Positions 47,485-55,311 of a stretch of DNA of 64,000 nucleotides are shown here, piece by piece (position 1 is the stretch's first letter; each line of letters starts with the position of its first letter). Made by a program: the position numbers and the translations under genes. Source of the stretch: Neoakkermansia glycaniphila. GTDB lineage: Bacteria; Verrucomicrobiota; Verrucomicrobiia; Verrucomicrobiales; Akkermansiaceae. Below the pieces are notes generated by a model. It was not told the origin of the DNA. It did not search any database and worked only from the letters and a program-made list of their open reading frames with translations. Where the stretch lies: NCBI RefSeq assembly GCF_001683795.1, contig NZ_LIGX01000001.1, positions 83,419 through 147,418 of the forward strand. The letters run 5' to 3'.

Positions 47485-48971
47485 GTACAGGAGACGGACG
47501 CGACGGCACCATACGCTCCCGCATGGCCCGGGGGCGGCTCGGCGGCAAACTGGCCGGGCTCACGCTGCCCCAGCAGATCATGACCATCGCGCTGTGGCCC
47601 TTCCTGGAACAGGTTCTCAGCTTCATCGCCAGCTCGACAGCCCTGTACCTGTCTTCGCACATGGACAATCCCCCGGAAGTCAAACAACAGATCGTCGCGG
47701 GCATGGGAGCCATCGGCCACGTACTCTTCCTCGGCTTCGTCATGCAGGGAGCCGTCGGCATGGGAGCCACCGCCATCGTCTCGCGCATGACGGGTGCACG
47801 CCAATTCTCCGAAGCCAACTACAGCGCATGCCAGGCAGGCGTACTCGGCCTCATGGCTGGCATCTGCTCCTTCCTCGTCATGTTCTGCAGCACGGACTTC
47901 CTCGTCACCTCCGTCTTCACCATGAGCCCCGAAGCGCAGGGTTTCGCCAAACGCTTCATGTACATCGCCTCGTTCAGCGCCATCTTCAGCGGCATCGTCT
48001 TTGCCGTCAATGCAGCCCTGCGAGGCGCCGGCGACACTCGATTTCCCTTCATCATGATGCTCATTGCGGATGGGTTGAACATCGTCATCAGCCTCATCCT
48101 CGTCAACATCTTCCATCTCTCCATCGAAGGGCTCGCCATCGGCACCATCTCCGGCTTTGCCATCTCAGCCGTCGCCCTGTGCTGGATCCTGCACCGCCGC
48201 CACATCCAATTGAAGTCATCCATGAATGGATTGACTCTCAATGAATATGCCGACTCTCAGCCGAACAGCTACGTACCGCCCCTCTACCTCGACCGCCGCA
48301 GCCTGAAACCGGACTGGGGCATGATCCGCCGCATCATCGCCATCGGCATGCCGCAAGCCATCGAAGTCTTCGGCATCTGGCTCATCCACCTCTACTGCCT
48401 CTCCGTCATCAGCGGCCTGGGCGACGCCGTTCTTGCGGCACACACCATCGCCGTCCGCATCGAATCCATGAGCTTCCTGCCCGGCTTCGCCATCGGCATG
48501 GCCGCCTCTGCCCTCGTCGGCCAGTACCTGGGCGCGGGCAGCCCCAAAATGGCCATGATCACCATCCGGAAATGCACGAAATACAGCATGATTTTCATGG
48601 GAACAATGGGAGCGATCATGTGCATGTTCCCTCAATTCTTCGTCGGAATGTTCGCAAAGGACCTTCCGAACATCATTGCAGAGGGCACCCCCGTCGTCCG
48701 CACCTTCCTCATCCTCGAACCCTTCTTCGCCGCCGCCATCGTCATGAAAATGTCCCTGCGAGGCGCGGGGGACACACGGCGCGTCATGTACGTCTCCTAC
48801 GGCGTCATGGGATTCTTCCGCATCGTCATCCTCTTCCTGTGGCACCACTACCTGCCCGGCACGCTGAACCTCACCTACATCTGGCTCCTCTTCACTGTCG
48901 ATCAGATCGTCCAAGCCATCATCTTCAAGAAATTCGTAGACGACCGCCGCTGGACCAAACTGCGCATCTGA
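47481..48971 (+). CDS. MATE-family efflux transporter
   Basis: 496 aa, about 12 membrane segments. Start at 47481 overlaps the menG stop. The two halves each carry the same post-helix motif: ALRGAGDTRFPF (~residue 190) and SLRGAGDTRRVM (~430), the internal pseudo-symmetry of MATE proteins. First half: LPQQIMTIALWPFLEQVLSF; second half: MIRRIIAIGMPQAIEVFGIW. Drug/proton or sodium antiport is known for the family; substrate not predictable. Translation coupled to the menaquinone gene. Confidence 0.92.
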   Translation: MSTGDGRDGTIRSRMARGRLGGKLAGLTLPQQIMTIALWPFLEQVLSFIASSTALYLSSHMDNPPEVKQQIVAGMGAIGHVLFLGFVMQGAVGMGATAIVSRMTGARQFSEANYSACQAGVLGLMAGICSFLVMFCSTDFLVTSVFTMSPEAQGFAKRFMYIASFSAIFSGIVFAVNAALRGAGDTRFPFIMMLIADGLNIVISLILVNIFHLSIEGLAIGTISGFAISAVALCWILHRRHIQLKSSMNGLTLNEYADSQPNSYVPPLYLDRRSLKPDWGMIRRIIAIGMPQAIEVFGIWLIHLYCLSVISGLGDAVLAAHTIAVRIESMSFLPGFAIGMAASALVGQYLGAGSPKMAMITIRKCTKYSMIFMGTMGAIMCMFPQFFVGMFAKDLPNIIAEGTPVVRTFLILEPFFAAAIVMKMSLRGAGDTRRVMYVSYGVMGFFRIVILFLWHHYLPGTLNLTYIWLLFTVDQIVQAIIFKKFVDDRRWTKLRI

Positions 48972-48982
48972 ACACGAAAACG

Positions 48983-49009
48983 CCCGCATGCACGGCCTGT
49001 GCCTGCGGG
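48983..49009. terminator. Possible shared terminator between the MATE gene and the cyclophilin gene
   Basis: CCCGCATGCAC / GTGCCTGCGGG stem with one mismatch, between two convergent genes. U-tracts are weak. Confidence 0.45.
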
Positions 49010-49035
49010 TACGCTACTCTTCTTAGACCTTCCGC

Positions 49036-49653
49036 TTAATGGGGAGGCAGTTTACCGGCCGCCTTCTGATCGGCCAACCGCTTGCGGATCGCATCCACAA
49101 ACTTCTGGTTCTTCTCGAACAGCTCGGAAGGATCGTCAATCACCGTCACCTTAATCATCCGGTCGCCCGGCTCGATCTGCTCGACCACCGACTGCCCGCG
49201 CATGATCTCTCCGAAAACGGAATGCTTACCGTCCAGATGGGGAGCCGCCTTCTGCGTAATGAAAAACTGGGAACCGTTCGTATCCTTCCCGGAATTGGCC
49301 AGAGCCAGCACTCCCGGCTTATCGTGCTTCAGCTCCACACGTATCTCATCGGGAAACGTATAGCCCGGGCCGCCGCCGCCAGTCCCCGTCGGATCTCCGC
49401 CCTGCACCACGAAACCGGGCACCACCCGGTGGAACGTCAGACCGTTGTAAAACCCGTCCTTCGCCAAAACAAGAAAATTCACGCACGCCATCGGCACCCG
49501 ATGGGCATACAAATTCAAAACGACATCTCCTTTCGTCGTCTTCATCACGACGCGGATATCATGGCGGTGCACCTTGCGGGGCATCTTGCCCGAGCAGGAC
49601 GAAGCCAGCAGGCAGGCGCACAACATGGAAAGAACGCAAAAAATACGTTTCAT
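49036..49653 (-). CDS. Cyclophilin-type peptidyl-prolyl isomerase, lipoprotein
   Basis: 205 aa. Signal with a lipobox-like end (CLLASSC, residue ~20), so probably periplasmic and lipid-anchored. Cyclophilin fold: FYNGLTFHRVVPGFVVQGGDPTGTGGGGPGY, LALANSGKDTNGSQFFITQKAAPHLDGKHSVFGEIMRGQSVV with the conserved R in FHRV, F and Q in SQFFIT. It accelerates proline isomerisation in envelope protein folding. Confidence 0.92.
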   Translation of the reverse strand: MKRIFCVLSMLCACLLASSCSGKMPRKVHRHDIRVVMKTTKGDVVLNLYAHRVPMACVNFLVLAKDGFYNGLTFHRVVPGFVVQGGDPTGTGGGGPGYTFPDEIRVELKHDKPGVLALANSGKDTNGSQFFITQKAAPHLDGKHSVFGEIMRGQSVVEQIEPGDRMIKVTVIDDPSELFEKNQKFVDAIRKRLADQKAAGKLPPH

Positions 49654-49811
49654 AAGGCCAACATCCTACTGCTCACCCTACCGTGTGTCAAGCTATCCTT
49701 CCGACTCCATGACAATCATTCGACATTGCAAAACATATCGCCTTCACAGCCAGCAGGCAGCACGTTCCATGCTTGACTTGCCCGCAAACCCCATGCAGAA
49801 TATCCACCGTC

Positions 49812-50390
49812 ATGAAAACACATTTCACCCTCACCGCCATGGCCGCCCTCCTCGTCGCCCCCGTTCTCGCCGCACCCGGCAACAGCGGCGGCAGCAACGG
49901 ATCGGGCATGGGCACCCCTGCAGCCGGCTCCACCACCTCCAACAAACAGGGAGAATCATCCTTTGCCAAACCGTTCTGGATCGGCAACTTCGGAGAAGGA
50001 CAGGTCATCATCGCCCTCGACCAGATCACCTCCGTCTCCAAACAGAAATACGTCCTCGACGGCGGATACGTCATCCGTGAAATCGTCGTAGACACCAACG
50101 GCAACAACACCATACGCATCTACTTCATCTCCCCCGTCTCGGAAGAATCGAACATCGCCGCCATCCGCATCGCCTCCGACCGCATGCAGGATCTCCTCAA
50201 ACAGGGCAACGACCGCGTCGGCTCCGCAGCCATCGACCCCAACACCGCCGTCACCAAAAACTACCCCACTACCACACACGCGCACACCATCGAATTCCGC
50301 GTCGCCAACGTCGCCCTGCTCGACAGCGTATACAACTCCATCGTCTCTGCGTGGCTGAACGGCCGTGGCATTAAATATCAAATCAACTGA
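49812..50390 (+). CDS. Secreted protein of unknown function
   Basis: 192 aa from the ATG at 49812 (MKTHFTLTAMAALLVAPVLA, signal peptide cut after about residue 20). Then a Gly/Ser/Thr-rich linker and a folded part (FAKPFWIGNFGEGQVIIALDQITSVSKQKYVLDGGYVIREIVVDTNGNNTIRIYFISPV, VANVALLDSVYNSIVSAWLNGRGIKYQIN). No domain recognised. An upstream ATG at 49773 gives no signal. Convergent to nothing; 131 bp before the sod pair. Confidence 0.65.
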   Translation: MKTHFTLTAMAALLVAPVLAAPGNSGGSNGSGMGTPAAGSTTSNKQGESSFAKPFWIGNFGEGQVIIALDQITSVSKQKYVLDGGYVIREIVVDTNGNNTIRIYFISPVSEESNIAAIRIASDRMQDLLKQGNDRVGSAAIDPNTAVTKNYPTTTHAHTIEFRVANVALLDSVYNSIVSAWLNGRGIKYQIN

Positions 50391-50520
50391 ACAAAGAAAC
50401 AAACAGTCTAACTGCTATTGAACGAAAACATACCTTCGAGGCGTCTCACGGGCAGAAGATACTCCATCAACCGATGGAAATCGAAACCCATCAAACAACC
50501 GACTCGATAAAACCGAAAAT

Positions 50521-51153
50521 ATGAAAACAGAACAACTCGTATATGCTGACGGCCAATATGTGCTGCCTCCCCTGCCCTATGCGTATGATGCACTGGAGCC
50601 GCTCATGGACGAAGCAACTCTCCATCTCCACCACGACAAGCACCATGCAGCCTATGTCGCCGGAGCCAACACCGCCGTGCAGAAACTCCGCGAAATCACC
50701 GAAGGCAAACTCGACGCCGCCCAGACGACCAACTGGGTACGCGCCCTCTCCTTCAACGAATCGGGCCATGTGCTCCACACCATCTTCTGGACCAACATGA
50801 GCCCCACGCCGAAAACCGCTCCCGAAGGCCCCCTGATGGATGCCATCGTCAAGGCATTCGGCTCCTTCGACGGCTTCATGCTGGCCTACCGCTCCGCCAC
50901 TGCCGGCATCGAAGGCTCCGGCTGGGGCATCCTCGGCGTCGAACCCCTCGGCAAAACCCTCGTCATCTGCGGTGCCGAAAAACACCAGAACTACGAAATC
51001 CCGGGCATCATCCCCATCCTCGCCTGCGACGTATGGGAACACGCCTACTACCTCAAGCACCAGAACAACCGCGCTGCCTACATCGACAACTTCCTGAAAC
51101 TCGTCGACTGGCAAAACGTCGAAGAACGCTACAACGCCGCCCTCGGCAAATAA
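50521..51153 (+). CDS. sodB: Superoxide dismutase, Fe/Mn type, cytosolic
   Basis: 210 aa, no signal. Metal ligands: His in LHLHHDKHHAAYV, His in GHVLHTIFWTNMSP, Asp and His in CDVWEHAYY. Typical Fe/Mn SOD body: PLPYAYDALEP, GSGWGILGVEPLG, YYLKHQNNRAAYIDNFL. Converts superoxide to peroxide; the peroxide could go to the rubrerythrin encoded 4 kb upstream. It is the first of a tandem pair; the two proteins are very similar in the catalytic body. Confidence 0.95.
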   Translation: MKTEQLVYADGQYVLPPLPYAYDALEPLMDEATLHLHHDKHHAAYVAGANTAVQKLREITEGKLDAAQTTNWVRALSFNESGHVLHTIFWTNMSPTPKTAPEGPLMDAIVKAFGSFDGFMLAYRSATAGIEGSGWGILGVEPLGKTLVICGAEKHQNYEIPGIIPILACDVWEHAYYLKHQNNRAAYIDNFLKLVDWQNVEERYNAALGK

Positions 51154-51183
51154 CGGCAACATCCAACCAACAAAGCAAACGCC

Positions 51184-52065
51184 ATGAACACCGCACCCAT
51201 ACCGGCCTCCCCCGACGACCACACCCCCTGGCAGGTAGGACTGCCATCGGAAAGCGACATCATTCCGGGCATCATCTCCCGGAAAGGAACGCCCTTCCGA
51301 CGTTCACGGCGTTTGCTCCATACCGCCCTTGCCCTCGCGGTGGGGGTATGGGCAGCAGGAGCTACGGCTCAGGCAGCCGACTCGCAGCAACCCGGCGACA
51401 GCCCGGCCAAACAGGCCGCCGCTCCGAAGGCCGATGCGTCATCCATCGCCTATGCGGACGGAAAATACATCCTGCCGCCCCTTCCCTATGCCTACGACGC
51501 CCTCGAACCCCTGATGGACGCAACCACCGTACGCCTCCATCACGACAAACACCATGCAGCCTACGTCGCCGGAGCCAACGCCGCCGCACAAAAACTGCGC
51601 GAAATAGCCGAAGGCAAACTCGAAGCCTCACAGGCCGCCAAATGGGCGCAAACACTCTCCTTCAACGCTGCGGGGCACAACCTCCACACCGTCTACTGGA
51701 CCAACATGAGCCCCACACCGCAAACGGCTCCGCAAGGCACCCTTGAAACGGCCATCGACCGCACCTACGGCTCCACAGCCAACCTCGTGCGCCTCTTCAA
51801 AGCCGTCGCGCTCGGAATCGAAGGTTCCGGCTGGGCCATCCTCGGCGTCGATCCCGCCAGCAAAGAACTCGTCCTCTACGGCGTCGAAAAACACCAGAAC
51901 AACGAAATCCCCGGCATCATCCCCATCCTCGCCTGCGACGTATGGGAACACGCCTACTACCTCAAGCACCAGAACAACCGTGCCGCCTACATCGACAACT
52001 TCCTGAAACTCGTCGACTGGAAAAACGTCGAAAACCGCTATACCGCCGCCCTCGGAAACAACTAA
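51184..52065 (+). CDS. Superoxide dismutase, Fe/Mn type, exported or membrane-anchored
   Basis: 293 aa. Residues ~1-68 are an added N-terminus: 35 polar residues, an RRSRR cluster and a hydrophobic stretch (LLHTALALAVGVWAAGATAQAADS) that reads as a long signal peptide or signal anchor with a possible AQA cleavage. The rest is a full Fe/Mn SOD with all ligands (LHHDKHHAAYV, GHNLHTVYWTN, CDVWEHAYY) and close identity to the upstream gene, so a tandem duplication in which one copy gained export. Starts 30 bp after sodB. Confidence 0.9.
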   Translation: MNTAPIPASPDDHTPWQVGLPSESDIIPGIISRKGTPFRRSRRLLHTALALAVGVWAAGATAQAADSQQPGDSPAKQAAAPKADASSIAYADGKYILPPLPYAYDALEPLMDATTVRLHHDKHHAAYVAGANAAAQKLREIAEGKLEASQAAKWAQTLSFNAAGHNLHTVYWTNMSPTPQTAPQGTLETAIDRTYGSTANLVRLFKAVALGIEGSGWAILGVDPASKELVLYGVEKHQNNEIPGIIPILACDVWEHAYYLKHQNNRAAYIDNFLKLVDWKNVENRYTAALGNN

Positions 52066-52080
52066 CCGCCATTCCTTCAT

Positions 52081-52623
52081 ATGAACCACACAGACACACC
52101 GTCCTTCTCTGCACCGAAATCCTCCCCTTGGTGGATATCCTTGCTCGCCATCCTCGAAATCATCTTCGGATTCATCCTGCTGAGCTTCCCCTTCGTCCTC
52201 AGCGGCGCCACCATCTGGGTAGGCGGCTTCCTCTTCATCGCGGCAGGATTCTTCCGCATGATTCAGGGCATTCGGCACCTCACCAACAAAGCGTGGAACT
52301 TCCTCGCGGCTCTCGCCTACCTCGTCATCGGCGTCTGCATGGTCGTCGAACCGATCGAAGCACTCGTCGTCTGGACCATGGTCATCGGCTTCGCCCTCCT
52401 TGCCGTCGGCGTCTTCCGCCTCGCTCTCGCCTTCATGCTCACCCAATCCCCGGGCAGCGCATGGCGCTTCATCAACTCCATCATCACGCTCATCCTGGGC
52501 GGCCTCGTACTCGGCGGCTGGCCGGAATCCTCCGCATGGTTCATCGGCACCGTCGTCGCCATCGAAATGATCTTCTCGGGCTGGACCCTCCTCTTCTTCT
52601 CCCTGACGCCCAAAACCCGCTAA
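52081..52623 (+). CDS. HdeD/DUF308-family membrane protein
   Basis: 180 aa. About six hydrophobic segments in two repeats: SLLAILEIIFGFILLSFPFVLSGATIWVGGFLFIAAGFFRM, LAALAYLVIGVCMVVEPIEALVVWTMVIGFALLAVGVFRL and INSIITLILGGLVLGG, EMIFSGWTLLFFSL. Repeated helical hairpins with conserved Gly are typical of HdeD, an acid-stress-associated inner-membrane protein. Starts 15 bp after the exported SOD and may be in the same transcript. Confidence 0.8.
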   Translation: MNHTDTPSFSAPKSSPWWISLLAILEIIFGFILLSFPFVLSGATIWVGGFLFIAAGFFRMIQGIRHLTNKAWNFLAALAYLVIGVCMVVEPIEALVVWTMVIGFALLAVGVFRLALAFMLTQSPGSAWRFINSIITLILGGLVLGGWPESSAWFIGTVVAIEMIFSGWTLLFFSLTPKTR

Positions 52624-52644
52624 TCTCACCAAACATGCATAGCC

Positions 52645-52687
52645 GCAAACGGGCAGGCTTCCCTCACGGGAAGGTTGCCCGTTTTGC
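52645..52687. terminator. Bidirectional terminator between HdeD and DUF418 genes
   Basis: GCAAACGGGCA / TGCCCGTTTTGC plus inner CTTCCC / GGGAAG around CTCAC. Divergent U-tracts on both strands. Confidence 0.75.
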
Positions 52688-52695
52688 ATACTGCA

Positions 52696-53871
52696 TCAGG
52701 CATCCTTCCGCAACGGCTGCCACCGCCCCAACGTCGCACTCCTCCACAACCACTCCAGAGGGCCGAACCGGGCAACGCCCATCCACACTCGGCAGAAAAC
52801 AAGCTGCACGCCGTACAGCATCAGCGCGGCCAACAGGCACCAGCCCGTTCCCATCTTCTGCCCGAACCCAAGCCCCCAGCCAAAAAGAACCCACGTCATC
52901 ACCACAGACTGCATCACATAGCACGTCAACGACATACGGCCCATGCACGACAACCAACCCAGCTTCCCGCACACATGCCGCGAAGCCAGCAGCAGAGACA
53001 CCCAGCCCACAAAACCCGCCACAAACGCCACATGCTGCCATGAAACCAGCAACCGCTCCACAGCAAAACCCGGCTGCCGCCAAACCGCTGCCACAATCGC
53101 CAACGCCGCATAAACCGCCGCTCCGGCACACCCCAGCCGCACCAGCAGCTTCTTCCTCTCCGGAGAACCGTCGAAAATAGCTGACCTACCCGCAAGCATC
53201 CCGCATAAAAACATCCCCAGCATAAACGACAACCGCCCGCTGTAAACCATATAGCACATGCGCGCGGCCAGGCCGTCCGTCACATTCCACCGCGCCATCT
53301 CCCACCATGAAGCCGTAGCCTGCGAAGGAGCGGGAGACACCCCCTCGCCCAGAGGACGGCTCATCACCGTCAAACTGGCGGAATCGAAATCTCCGCACCC
53401 GGCCAGCGCATCGAACACGAACCCCGGATTCAGGCACAGCGCCGCCGCCAAACACGCCAGCAAAAACGAAGGCACCCTGTACAACGCCACCAGAACCACC
53501 CCAAACACACCGAAAATCATCAGCACATCCCCATTATAAAACAGCGTATGCACCAGCCCGAACATCACCAGCAAAGCCAGCCGCCACATAAACCTCCCGC
53601 GAAAATCCACCCCCTTGCGCTCCGCATGGTCGAGCTGTAAAAACGTACTCAACCCGAAAAGAAAGGCAAACAGCAAATACGCCTTGGAAACGAACAGCTC
53701 GCGGTACAGCCAATCCGCCACGCCATTCAACGCAGCCATCCACTCGCCGGGTTGCAGCGAGGGAGGAGCCGCATTGTAATAATCATGGCAATGCACGAGC
53801 AGAATACCCAGCAGAGCCAACGCCCTCAAGGCATCCACCACATGAATGCGCGGCCGCCTTGCCTCATTCAT
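52696..53871 (-). CDS. DUF418-family membrane protein
   Basis: 391 aa from the ATG at 53871, which overlaps the dxr stop (ATGA). Multi-pass, about ten membrane segments (ALALLGILLVHCHDYY, AYLLFAFLFGLSTFLQ, LALLVMFGLVHTLFYNGDVLMIFGVFGVVLVALY). The C-terminal half has the DUF418 phrase GRMSLTCYVMQSVVMTWVLFGWGLG (G-R-x-x-L-T-x-Y-x-x-Q-S). Biochemical function unknown. The frame upstream of 53871 is open but lies inside dxr and lacks family features. Confidence 0.82.
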   Translation of the reverse strand: MNEARRPRIHVVDALRALALLGILLVHCHDYYNAAPPSLQPGEWMAALNGVADWLYRELFVSKAYLLFAFLFGLSTFLQLDHAERKGVDFRGRFMWRLALLVMFGLVHTLFYNGDVLMIFGVFGVVLVALYRVPSFLLACLAAALCLNPGFVFDALAGCGDFDSASLTVMSRPLGEGVSPAPSQATASWWEMARWNVTDGLAARMCYMVYSGRLSFMLGMFLCGMLAGRSAIFDGSPERKKLLVRLGCAGAAVYAALAIVAAVWRQPGFAVERLLVSWQHVAFVAGFVGWVSLLLASRHVCGKLGWLSCMGRMSLTCYVMQSVVMTWVLFGWGLGFGQKMGTGWCLLAALMLYGVQLVFCRVWMGVARFGPLEWLWRSATLGRWQPLRKDA

Positions 53872-55058
53872 CCTCGGCCGCCTGCTGAGGAAAGAGCCGA
53901 CCGCACGACACGTTCCGCTTCCTGCCGCGCCCAGCGGTCGGCGCGCAAAATCACCTCCAGATCCCCTTGGGGACTCTCGGCACGATGGGCATCCATCACG
54001 GCTGCCACCGTCTTCCAAATCCCCGGGAAAGAAAGCCGGCCATCCAAAAACGCCGCCACCGCCACCTCATTCGCCGCATTGAACACCGCAGGCAGCGTAC
54101 CGCCCTCAAGCCCGGCACGGCGGGCCAGCCCCAGCGCGGGGAACACATCCCACCGGGGAGCCTCGAACTTCAGGCTCGCGAGCTTCGCCAAATCGAGCGA
54201 TTGGAGAGAATTATCCACACGGTCGGGCCACGTCACCGCATACTGGATCGGGAAACACATATCCGAAGAACTCAACTGGGCCAGCATCGAACCGTCCCGG
54301 AACTCCACCAGCGAATGCACCACACTCTGCGGATGCACCACCACATCCACCTTCTCCATCGGAATATCGAACAGCCAGCGGGCCTCAATCATCTCCAGCC
54401 CCTTATTGAACAGCGTAGCGGAATCGATCGTAATCTTCGTCCCCATCGTCCATGTCGGATGCTGCAGAGCCTGCTCCACCGTCACCGCTTCCAGCTCATT
54501 CGCCGGAAGCGTGCGGAACGGGCCGCCGCTCGCCGTCAGAATCAACCGTGAAACCTGCTCCGCCCCGCCGACATGCCCGGACAGACACTGGAAAATCGCA
54601 TTATGCTCGCTATCCACGGGCAGCACCTTGATCCCCGCCTTCTTCGCCGCAGGCATCACAATCTCGCCCGCCATCACCAGCACCTCCTTGCTCGCAATCG
54701 CCAAATCCTTCCCTGCCTCGATCGCCGCCAGCGTCGGCCGGAGCCCAGCCGTCCCCACGATGGAAACAAGCACCATATCCGCCGCCTCCATCCGGGCCAT
54801 CTCGCACAAACCTTCTTCACCCGTCACAACCTCCACACCGGAACCGACCAGAGCCCGCAAGGCATCCGCCTTCGAATCATCGAAAATCGCCACCTTCTTC
54901 ACCCCCGTCTCTGCGACCTGCCGGGCCAAAGCCTCAATACTTGAACCCGCAGCCAAACCGACAACCTCCATCCGCTCCGGAATATCTCGGGCCACCTTCA
55001 GGGCACTCGTACCGATGGACCCCGTCGACCCCAAAATGACAACTCGCCGCTTCTTCAT
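53868..55058 (-). CDS. dxr: 1-deoxy-D-xylulose 5-phosphate reductoisomerase
   Basis: 396 aa. MEP-pathway enzyme that converts DXP to 2-C-methylerythritol 4-phosphate with NADPH. NADPH-binding ILGSTGSIGTSAL near the start, the catalytic PVDSEHNAIFQCL (Asp/Glu metal ligands), FNKGLEMIEARWLF and ILTASGGPFR (Lys/His region), TMGTKITIDSATL. Supplies isoprenoids including menaquinone tails. It overlaps the DUF418 gene, so the two are probably cotranscribed. Confidence 0.96.
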   Translation of the reverse strand: MKKRRVVILGSTGSIGTSALKVARDIPERMEVVGLAAGSSIEALARQVAETGVKKVAIFDDSKADALRALVGSGVEVVTGEEGLCEMARMEAADMVLVSIVGTAGLRPTLAAIEAGKDLAIASKEVLVMAGEIVMPAAKKAGIKVLPVDSEHNAIFQCLSGHVGGAEQVSRLILTASGGPFRTLPANELEAVTVEQALQHPTWTMGTKITIDSATLFNKGLEMIEARWLFDIPMEKVDVVVHPQSVVHSLVEFRDGSMLAQLSSSDMCFPIQYAVTWPDRVDNSLQSLDLAKLASLKFEAPRWDVFPALGLARRAGLEGGTLPAVFNAANEVAVAAFLDGRLSFPGIWKTVAAVMDAHRAESPQGDLEVILRADRWARQEAERVVRSALSSAGGRG

Positions 55059-55143
55059 ATGATAACCCGCCTATCATGCCTCACGAAGAAGCACTTGTCA
55101 ATGCGTCTAACCTGGAAAACTGCTGCTCTGCCGGCAAACGGAC

Positions 55144-55296
55144 TCACGGCTTCACGGTCGGCAAAGGTTCTGCCGGGCGAATCGGCCCCAGCACGGCATC
55201 GTTCGGCGAAGCATCCTCCTGATCCTCATCGCAGGAAACGAGACTCACCGCCGCCACAAACAAAACGCCAAGAATGGAAAAACGGAACGCATTCAT
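55144..55296 (-). CDS. 50-aa lipoprotein
   Basis: MNAFRFSILGVLFVAAVSLVSC then an acidic, Pro-rich tail of 28 residues (DEDQEDASPNDAV...). The lipobox is LVSC with acylated Cys at residue 22. It lies between dxr and parC and reads in the same direction, 15 bp after the parC stop. Too short for ordinary calling; the intact lipobox and the plausible Met start support it. Role unknown. Confidence 0.65.
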   Translation of the reverse strand: MNAFRFSILGVLFVAAVSLVSCDEDQEDASPNDAVLGPIRPAEPLPTVKP

Positions 55297-55311
55297 GAGA
55301 TCATCGGTACA

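Noticed and set aside
53872..54018. N-terminal extension of the DUF418 gene
   Set aside because: Lies inside dxr and lacks membrane or family sequence; the ATGA overlap at 53871 is a better start.
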